A stretch of 55,877 nt of DNA, from contig JAZJXO010000032.1 in the NCBI GenBank assembly GCA_040390855.1, positions 1-55,877 of the forward strand, read 5' to 3'. The stretch is from Parvibaculum sp040390855 (GTDB lineage Bacteria; Pseudomonadota; Alphaproteobacteria; Parvibaculales; Parvibaculaceae). Position numbers and translations under genes: made by a program. The notes beneath the pieces were generated by a model. The model was not told the origin of the DNA. It made no database searches and saw nothing but the letters and a program-made list of their open reading frames with translations. Shown piece by piece: positions 49,823 through 55,877 of this stretch. Numbering within the stretch: position 1 is the stretch's first letter; each line of letters opens with the position of its first letter.

Positions 49823-50086
49823 GTGGTGAGCTTCCCAGTCCTAAGCGGGCGATTGTCGATTTGAGAACAAGCATCCCGCAAGGCGCGCCCGACGCCTCTT
49901 TGGCTGATGAGTTTCGCGGGATTGTCGGCAAGCGCGGAACCCGCGCGAATCAGCTCCCCCGGAGACTGTAGCGAGACTAGTGGCTGACCCAATTTGGCTC
50001 AACATATAGGATAGGCTGTGGATAAGAACCGCTAGGGAAAGTGGCCCCAGAGTCACACACATCTGATTAAAACAGAGGCAGGCGCC

Positions 50087-51379
50087 TCAGTTGTCGCTGA
50101 CAGCTTCAAGCATGGCAGCCGTGAGCCGCGTGAGATCAGCCGCTTCGATGATGAGCGGCGGGGTTGTATAGACGATCCGTCCGAAGGGCCGGATGAAAAC
50201 CCCCATTTCGACAAAGCGCCGCTTCATCTCGTCGGCATCGCGGATTGTCTCAAGCTCGATCACGCCGATGGCCCCCTTCACGCGCACGTCAACGACACCC
50301 TTCATCGCCCGTGCGGGCTCCAGTTCTTTTGTCAGTTGCTTGGCAATCGCCGCTGCCTGCTCAAGCCGCGGTTCGCGCTCGAACAGATCAAGCGAGGCAT
50401 TGGCCGCCGCGCAGGCCAGCGCATTGCCGGTGTAAGTCGGACCATGCATCAGCGCGCGCGAGGCGCTGTCGCCCAGAAACGCCTCGAACACATGCGCGCG
50501 TGCGACAGTGGCGGCCAGCGCCATCGTGCCGCCGGTCAGCGCTTTCGACAGCGTCACAATATCGGGAACAATCCCCGCCGCTGTGCAGGCAAACATCGCG
50601 CCTGTGCGCCCGAAGCCGACGAAGATTTCATCAAGGATCAGCAGCACATCATGCCGGTCGCAGGCCTCGCGCAGCGCGCGCAAGGTTTCAACATCATGGA
50701 AATGCATACCGCCCGCCCCCTGCACCAAAGGCTCGGTGATGACAGCGGCGATTTCATGCTTATTCGCTTTGAGAAACGCATCAAACGCCTCGGCGCGTTC
50801 CGGCGTCGTCGGCAGATCACAGATGAATTGTTCGGCAATAGCGCCTTTGAACAGCGTATGCATCCCTTCGTCTGGATCGCAGACCGACATGGTGGCCAGC
50901 GTGTCGCCGTGATAACCGCCGCGAAACGCCGCAAAGCGCGTGCGACCCTTCTGGCCCTTGTTGATCCAGTATTGCACCGCCATCTTCATGGCGATTTCCA
51001 CCGACACCGACCCGCTTTCCGAAAAAAATGTGTGCCCCAGATCGCCGGGCAGAAGTTGTGCAAGACGCGTGGCGAGCGTCAGCACCTGCTCATGCGCAAT
51101 CCCGCCGAGCATCACATGCGGCATCTTCTGAAGCTGCGCGGTGACGGACTCGCGGATATGCGGATGATTATAGCCATGCGCGGCCGTCCACCATGACGAT
51201 GTGCCGTCAATCAACTCCCGCCCGTCCGCCAGCGTCAGACGCACACCGTTTGTGGAAACCACCGGCAGCGCCATAGGCACGGTCTGCATCTGCGTATAAG
51301 GCATCCAGAGGTGTTTCGCGCCTTCTGTGAGCCATGCAGGCGCATCTTTGACGGCGGGGTTCAGCGGGGGGATTTGCAT
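50087..51379 (-). CDS. bioA: Adenosylmethionine-8-amino-7-oxononanoate aminotransferase
   Basis: PLP aminotransferase of 430 residues that converts KAPA to DAPA in biotin synthesis with SAM as amino donor. The N-terminus HLWMPYTQM is a BioA hallmark, as are DGTSSWWTAAHGYNHPHI and FFSESGSVSVEIAMKMAVQYW. The PLP aspartate lies in LLILDEIFVGFGRTG and the lysine in VTLSKALTGGTMALAAT. GPTYTGNALACAAA is conserved. ATG 51379 fits; an extended frame to 51487 has no homology. It lies 181 bp downstream of bioB on the same strand. No BioR box (TTATctATAA-like) was seen. Confidence 0.96.
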   Translation of the reverse strand: MQIPPLNPAVKDAPAWLTEGAKHLWMPYTQMQTVPMALPVVSTNGVRLTLADGRELIDGTSSWWTAAHGYNHPHIRESVTAQLQKMPHVMLGGIAHEQVLTLATRLAQLLPGDLGHTFFSESGSVSVEIAMKMAVQYWINKGQKGRTRFAAFRGGYHGDTLATMSVCDPDEGMHTLFKGAIAEQFICDLPTTPERAEAFDAFLKANKHEIAAVITEPLVQGAGGMHFHDVETLRALREACDRHDVLLILDEIFVGFGRTGAMFACTAAGIVPDIVTLSKALTGGTMALAATVARAHVFEAFLGDSASRALMHGPTYTGNALACAAANASLDLFEREPRLEQAAAIAKQLTKELEPARAMKGVVDVRVKGAIGVIELETIRDADEMKRRFVEMGVFIRPFGRIVYTTPPLIIEAADLTRLTAAMLEAVSDN

Positions 51380-51560
51380 GGAGGCACCTTCTCTTTCGGA
51401 GCCCGCATATAGGCGGATTTTCGCAAACTTGGCAAAACTCCCCATATGCGCCACCCGAGTCTCTGGAGCTACCAGGGCTACCCCCAAGATACTGCAAGTG
51501 GATCAACAACCGACAAGGAAGAACGCGTCTTCGTTGCTGCGTGCCGAACTCGATGCAGGC

Positions 51561-52619
51561 TCAGCGATGGGCTGACACGTCTTTTTCCGACGGGCAGCTA
51601 TGGGCGGGCATGGAGGCGATGCCGAGCTTCTTGAACAAGATCTGATCCTTGTCGGCCTCGGGGTTCTTTGCCGTGAGCAACTTGTCACCGACAAAGATCG
51701 AATTGGCACCGGCCATGAAGCACAGCGCCTGCTGCTCGTCCGACATCAGCTCGCGACCGGCGGCAAGGCGCACCACCGACATTGGCATGATGATGCGGGC
51801 AACCGCGATCATGCGCACAAAGTCGATCGGATCAACTTTTTCCGACAGGCCCAAAGGCGTGCCCTCCATCGGCATCAGCATGTTGATCGGCACGCTTTGC
51901 GGATGCTCGGGCAGGTTCGCCAAAGCCATCAACATGCCGAGCCGGTCCGACTGGCTCTCACCCATGCCGACAATGCCGCCGGAGCACACGTTGATGCCCG
52001 CATTGCGCACGCGTTCCAGCGTATCGAGCCGGTCCTGAAATGTCCGTGTACTGATGACGTTCGGGTAATATTCTTCCGATGTATCGACATTGTGGTTGTA
52101 ATAATCAAGCCCTGATTGGGCGAGGCGATGCACCTGCTGGCCCGACAACATGCCGAGCGTCATGCAGGTTTCCATGCCCATGTCCTTGATGCCCTCGACC
52201 ATGGCGCAGACCATGTCCATGTCGCGGTCCTTGGGCTCGCGCCAGGCGGCGCCCATGCAATAGCGTGTCGCGCCTGCGTCCTTCGCCTTGCGGGCCTCTT
52301 CAAGCACTTTTTGCACTTCCATGAGCTTCGACGCTTTGAGGCCCGTATCGAATTTCGAGCTTTGGGCGCAATAGCCGCAATCTTCCGGGCAGCCGCCCGT
52401 CTTGATCGACAGCAAGGTGGACATCTGCACCTCATGCGCCTTGAACCAGCGCCGATGCACAAGCTGCGCTTCGAACATCAGGTCGTTGAACGGCAGGTCC
52501 CACAGCGCCTGCAACTCGTCCTTCGTCCAGTCGTGACGGACCTCATCGGGGTTCGTGCGCGCGGCCACCGGCGCTTTAGGGGCCTTGGTTGCGTCTTCGA
52601 TGCGGGTCTGGATCGTCAT
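51561..52619 (-). CDS. bioB: Biotin synthase
   Basis: Radical SAM enzyme of 352 residues that inserts sulfur into dethiobiotin. The [4Fe-4S] cluster cysteines are in GGCPEDCGYCAQSS. The [2Fe-2S] site region shows RYCMGAAWREPKDRD and ETCMTLGML, and later CSGGIVGMGE and RLAAGRELM (the unusual Arg ligand). YYNHNVDTSEEYY is diagnostic. A C-terminal tail (HSCPSEKDVSAHR) is unremarkable. ATG 52619 gives the normal length; the upstream extension has no homology. Divergent from the MDR gene by 128 bp; that gap should hold both promoters. Confidence 0.97.
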   Translation of the reverse strand: MTIQTRIEDATKAPKAPVAARTNPDEVRHDWTKDELQALWDLPFNDLMFEAQLVHRRWFKAHEVQMSTLLSIKTGGCPEDCGYCAQSSKFDTGLKASKLMEVQKVLEEARKAKDAGATRYCMGAAWREPKDRDMDMVCAMVEGIKDMGMETCMTLGMLSGQQVHRLAQSGLDYYNHNVDTSEEYYPNVISTRTFQDRLDTLERVRNAGINVCSGGIVGMGESQSDRLGMLMALANLPEHPQSVPINMLMPMEGTPLGLSEKVDPIDFVRMIAVARIIMPMSVVRLAAGRELMSDEQQALCFMAGANSIFVGDKLLTAKNPEADKDQILFKKLGIASMPAHSCPSEKDVSAHR

Positions 52620-52747
52620 GGACTGTAATTCCCCTGAAAATGAGCTGGGGTGGAACTGATTTTCCCGAAGCATAGGCAGCTTTCCTCGCAATGCAAGGCG
52701 GGGTAGTCTGCGCCCCGAAATCTCAATGACTGCCAAAGGTTAAGACC

Positions 52748-53728
52748 ATGCGGGCGATACGCTGCGTCACATACGGGGAGCCCTCGGGTCTCGCCATCGA
52801 AACCCTGCCCGAACCCGTGCCGGGCGAGGGCGAGGTGCTCTTGGCGGTCGAGGCGGCGGGCCTTGGCTATGTCGACGCGCTTTTCGTGCGCGGAACCTAT
52901 CAGGTGAAACTGCCGCTCCCCTTCGTGCCGGGGTCCGAAGTCGCAGGATTGGTCGAAGCGGTGGGCGAGGGCATCTCGTCAGACCTCATTGGCACCCGCG
53001 TCATGGCTTTGTCGCCGCGCGGGGCCTTGGCCGAGAAGATCGTGCTCCCCGCCGCTGTCTGTACGTCTGTTCCTGACGAGATGAGCGCCGAGGCGGCTGC
53101 AGGTTTTCTCGTCTCTTATTGCACGGCTCTCTACGGTCTCCAGACCTGCGGCAAATTGCAGGCCGGTGAAACCGTCCTCGTGCTCGGTGCTGCAGGCGGC
53201 GTCGGCATGGCCGCGATTGATGTGGCCAAGGCGATGGGGGCCCGCGTCATCGCGGCGGCCTCCACCATCGAAAAGCGCGCCGCAGCCATGGCGCATGGTG
53301 CCGACATGGTGGTTGACTATACCGACACCGACTGGCGCAAGGTTCTCGACGGCCTTGTCGAAAAGCGCGGCGTCAATGTCGTCTACGATCCCGTCGGTGG
53401 CGCCTATTCCGAAACTGCCTTCCGCTGCCTTGCACCGGGCGGTCGCCACTTGGTTGTCGGCTTTGCCAATGGCGAGATTCCGAAACTCCCGCTCAATCTT
53501 GCATTGCTGAAACGCGCCTCATTGGTCGGCGTCGACTGGGGCGGCGAGATCCGCGCCAACCCGCGCGTCAACGGTCCCCTTCTCGATCAACTCACCAAAT
53601 GGGTCGTTGCAGGCAAAATCCATCCCGAACCGACGGCGAGCTTCCCGCTTGCCGAAGCAGGCGATGTTCTGCAACGCCTGCTTGAACGCCGCATGATCGG
53701 CAAGCCGGTAATTCAGGTCACCGCATGA
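52748..53728 (+). CDS. Zinc-independent MDR oxidoreductase (NADPH:quinone oxidoreductase type)
   Basis: Medium-chain dehydrogenase/reductase of 326 residues. N-terminal GroES-like part PEPVPGEGEVLLAVEAAGLGYVDALFVRGTYQVKLPLPFVPGSEVAGLVEAVGEG. NADPH-binding motif ETVLVLGAAGGVGMAAIDVAKAMGARVIAAAST. No structural or catalytic zinc cysteines, as in quinone oxidoreductases. It overlaps bioF by ATGA (53725-53728) and is first in a bioF-bioD transcript, so translational coupling is expected. Its reaction is unknown; a role in biotin synthesis is not known for the family. Confidence 0.88.
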   Translation: MRAIRCVTYGEPSGLAIETLPEPVPGEGEVLLAVEAAGLGYVDALFVRGTYQVKLPLPFVPGSEVAGLVEAVGEGISSDLIGTRVMALSPRGALAEKIVLPAAVCTSVPDEMSAEAAAGFLVSYCTALYGLQTCGKLQAGETVLVLGAAGGVGMAAIDVAKAMGARVIAAASTIEKRAAAMAHGADMVVDYTDTDWRKVLDGLVEKRGVNVVYDPVGGAYSETAFRCLAPGGRHLVVGFANGEIPKLPLNLALLKRASLVGVDWGGEIRANPRVNGPLLDQLTKWVVAGKIHPEPTASFPLAEAGDVLQRLLERRMIGKPVIQVTA

Positions 53729-54894
53729 GCCGCTCGCTTGATCAGTTCGTGACACAAAAACTCGACGCGCTTGAGGCGCAGTCGCTGCGCCGTCATCTCG
53801 TCGAGACAGACCGCTTCTCCGACGTCGAAGTCCGCCGCAACGGCAAGGTGTTGATTTCCTTCTGCTGCAATGACTATTTGAATCTTTCGCACCACCCCGA
53901 TGTGATCGCCGCCGCGAATGAAGCCACCACCCGTTACGGCACAGGCTCGGGTGCGTCCCGTCTCGTGACGGGCAATCATCCTTTATTCGCAACGCTCGAA
54001 GCGCGTCTGGCAAAATTGAAGCAAGCCGAGGATTGTGTCATCTTCGGCTCCGGCTATCTCGCCAATCTGGGCATCGTGCCCTCGCTTGTCGGCCCCGCCG
54101 ACATGATCATTGCGGACGAACTTTCGCATTCATGCCTCCTCATGGGCACAAAACTCTCCGACGCCAAAGCGCTTATCTTCCGCCACAACGATCTCGCCCA
54201 TGTCGAAGAGATTCTGAAAGCCCATCGTGCCGGCGCAAAGAACTGCCTCATCCTCACTGACGGCGTCTTCAGCATGGACGGTGATCTGGCCCCCGTCGTG
54301 GAATTGGCGGCGCTCGCCGAAAAATACGACGCCTGGCTGATGACCGACGACGCGCATGGCATCGGTGTCGTCGGTGAAGGCCGCGGTTCAAGTTTCATTG
54401 GTGCGATGAAAGCCGGCGTGCCATTGCAAATGGGTACGCTCTCCAAAGCCATCGGCGCTTACGGCGGGTATCTCTGCGCGTCGAAACCCGTCTGCGATTT
54501 CATCCGGACCCGCGCCCGCACACTGATCTATTCAACCGGCCTCACGCCCGCCGCCGTGGCCTCGGCCATCGCCTCGCTCGATGTGATTGAATCCGATCCC
54601 GCCTTCGCAGCGCGCGCCGTTGAAAACGCGAGGCGCTTCACCCGTGCCCTCAACATCGCCGAAGCGGTGAGCCCCATCGTCCCGCTCATTCTGGGTGATA
54701 CCGATCTGACGCTCAAAGCCTCGGCCCTGCTCGAAGACGAAGGGTTCCTCGTCACAGCCATCCGCCCGCCGACTGTTCCCGCAGGGACAGCGCGTCTGCG
54801 TTTCACGTTTACAGCACAGCACAAAGCCGCCGACATCGTGCAGCTCGCCACCCTCGTGCGCGACAAAATCCTCCCCCGCAAAGCTGCCGAGTAA
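53725..54894 (+). CDS. bioF: 8-amino-7-oxononanoate synthase (BioF-type alpha-oxoamine synthase)
   Basis: PLP enzyme of 389 residues condensing pimeloyl-ACP/CoA with alanine to form KAPA. Conserved features are FCCNDYLNLSHHPDV, GTGSGASRLVTGNHPLFATLE, the His-bearing MTDDAHGIGVVGEGRGSSF, and the PLP lysine in MGTLSKAIGAYGGYLCASK. C-terminal RPPTVPAGTARLRFTFTAQH is typical for KAPA synthases. It is coupled to the upstream MDR gene and lies 1 base before bioD. Confidence 0.96.
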   Translation: MSRSLDQFVTQKLDALEAQSLRRHLVETDRFSDVEVRRNGKVLISFCCNDYLNLSHHPDVIAAANEATTRYGTGSGASRLVTGNHPLFATLEARLAKLKQAEDCVIFGSGYLANLGIVPSLVGPADMIIADELSHSCLLMGTKLSDAKALIFRHNDLAHVEEILKAHRAGAKNCLILTDGVFSMDGDLAPVVELAALAEKYDAWLMTDDAHGIGVVGEGRGSSFIGAMKAGVPLQMGTLSKAIGAYGGYLCASKPVCDFIRTRARTLIYSTGLTPAAVASAIASLDVIESDPAFAARAVENARRFTRALNIAEAVSPIVPLILGDTDLTLKASALLEDEGFLVTAIRPPTVPAGTARLRFTFTAQHKAADIVQLATLVRDKILPRKAAE

Positions 54895-54895
54895 C

Positions 54896-55558
54896 ATGAG
54901 CACGATTTTTGTAACGTCATCGGGCACAGACATCGGCAAAACCTATGTCAGCGCCATGCTGATCCGTCAGTTGCGTGCGAAGGGTCTGCCCGTGCAGGCA
55001 TTGAAGCCCGTGGTCAGCGGCGTCGATGACAACACATTCCCGACGAGCGATCCAGCGGCACTTCTCGCCGCGCTCGGTGAAGACGCCATCTTCGACAATA
55101 TCGATCTTGTTTCGCGCTGGGTCTTCGAGCCTGCGCTTTCACCTGACATGGCGGCGGCGCGTGCCGGTGTCGAAATTGATTTTTTGGAACTCGTCAACCA
55201 CTGCAAGGCACGGATGCACCTGCACGATCCGCTGATCATCGAAGGTGTCGGCGGTCTCATCGTGCCGCTCAATGCCACACATACAGTGCTTGACTGGATG
55301 AAAGCGCTGAACGGTCAGGATTTCGCACCGCTTCTGGTGGTAGGCTCCTATCTCGGCGCGATCAGCCACACGCTGACCACGCTCGACGTGATGATCCGCA
55401 ATGATCTGAAACCCCGCGCCATCGTCGTCAGCGAGAGTCTGGAAAATCCGGTGACGCTTGATGAAACCATCACCGTGATGTCCCGTTTCACCGGCGACAC
55501 GCCCATTGTCGCCGTGCCGCGTAACGGCGAAGCGGACCTAGCCAGCCTGTTTACCTAA
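54896..55558 (+). CDS. bioD: ATP-dependent dethiobiotin synthetase
   Basis: A 220-residue P-loop enzyme that closes the ureido ring of dethiobiotin from DAPA, CO2 and ATP. MSTIFVTSSGTDIGKTYVSAML has the GTxxGKT P-loop. KPVVSGVDDNTFPTSDPAALL and DPLIIEGVGGLIVPLNATHTVLDWM are conserved. It is last in the MDR-bioF-bioD run. BioC/BioH, BioZ or other pimelate-branch genes are not in the window. Confidence 0.96.
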   Translation: MSTIFVTSSGTDIGKTYVSAMLIRQLRAKGLPVQALKPVVSGVDDNTFPTSDPAALLAALGEDAIFDNIDLVSRWVFEPALSPDMAAARAGVEIDFLELVNHCKARMHLHDPLIIEGVGGLIVPLNATHTVLDWMKALNGQDFAPLLVVGSYLGAISHTLTTLDVMIRNDLKPRAIVVSESLENPVTLDETITVMSRFTGDTPIVAVPRNGEADLASLFT

Positions 55559-55877
55559 TCCACCCTGTCGTCCCGGGACTCGATGCCGGGACCCATCTCA
55601 CATCCGCACCGCTGCCAAATGGACCCCGTGGTCAAGCCACGGGGTGACACCAATTTTTTGAAAACACTACGAAAAAACCCCTCTCCCGTTGGGAGAGGGT
55701 TGGGTGAGGCCCTTGCGTCACGCACACACAGCGCCCCAAAAATACCACCCCACAAACGATCAACGCGGCACCGATGATCTCGGTGCCGCGCTGTCTCAAA
55801 GCAGATCTGACAAATCTGATTATTTAGAGCTTGATGACATTAGATTGACGCATAGCCGGAGTTTTTGAGGTAATTTG
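55559..55877 (+). repeat. Intergenic palindromic repeat cluster
   Basis: About 319 bp with no gene. Four hairpins are seen: gtcccgg/ccgggac (55570-55576, 55586-55592); ccccgtgg/ccacgggg (55624-55631, 55637-55644), with ggtcaag spanning its loop and the trailing gtgac familiar from alphaproteobacterial REP-like elements; ccctctccc/gggagaggg (55679-55687, 55691-55699); and gcggcaccga/tcggtgccgc (55765-55774, 55780-55789). None carries a strong T-run. The first two sit within 75 bp as a REP/BIME-type pair. Confidence 0.6.

Noticed and set aside
52620..52747. BioR or BirA operator between bioB and the MDR gene
   Set aside because: No TTATctATAA-like or BirA-type palindrome is visible in the 128-bp divergent gap or before bioA.

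Overview
The window looks like a chromosomal, housekeeping-rich segment of an alphaproteobacterium, most likely Hyphomicrobiales (Rhizobiales) or a close relative. The evidence is gene content and order: an Irr-type Fur regulator next to fabA, an Irr-box-like palindrome before a rubrerythrin, the run dut-coaBC-ubiB-ubiE / mutM-ech-rpsT-dnaA-dnaN-recF-gyrB, a RegB/RegA (ActS/ActR) redox two-component pair, and an MmcB-type protein. Base composition is evenly GC-rich. I see no insertion sequence, prophage, tRNA, rRNA or CRISPR array.

Layout. 1-3.2 kb: unsaturated fatty acid genes fabA-fabB-fabI on the minus strand, divergent from irr. 3.6-6.3 kb: rubrerythrin, a GlpC/HdrB-like Fe-S protein and a DUF3501 protein, probably one iron- and peroxide-linked unit behind an Irr box. 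6.2-10.6 kb: SH3 protein, D-2-hydroxyacid dehydrogenase, MoeB-like adenylyltransferase, HxlR regulator and a bile-acid-symporter-like transporter. 10.6-16.3 kb: minus-strand cluster ubiE-ubiB-coaBC-dut-rrf2-cysK (ubiquinone, coenzyme A, dUTP removal, cysteine). 16.4-28.3 kb: plus-strand mutM, a secreted hypothetical, ech, rpsT, rhodanese, dnaA, dnaN, recF, a ClpP-like protease and gyrB.

28.3-36.3 kb: a chemotaxis receptor with a remnant of a second receptor upstream, a class A penicillin-binding protein, a YgjP-like metallohydrolase, a 16-bp tandem repeat, and leuA preceded by an unlisted 30-codon leucine-rich leader peptide. 36.3-41.7 kb: SCO copper chaperone, ankyrin protein, NAPE-PLD-like metallo-hydrolase, RegB, RegA and MmcB. 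41.7-47.4 kb: an APH-like phosphotransferase, a ferritin-like diiron protein divergent from an MMPL/RND transporter, and TerB. 47.5-49.8 kb: HAD hydrolase, SPOR protein and an orphan ParA. 50-55.6 kb: biotin genes in two divergent arms, bioB/bioA and MDR-bioF-bioD. The last 300 bp hold palindromic repeats.

The observations I rate highest are the leucine leader, whose AUG lies at or next to the predicted transcription start; the Irr-box/rubrerythrin/Fe-S/DUF3501 unit; the ClpP homologue between recF and gyrB; the operator-like inverted repeat between the diiron protein and the MMPL transporter; and the receptor remnant carrying a 32-bp exact match to its neighbour. Everything is read by eye. 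Functions are family-level unless motifs are cited.
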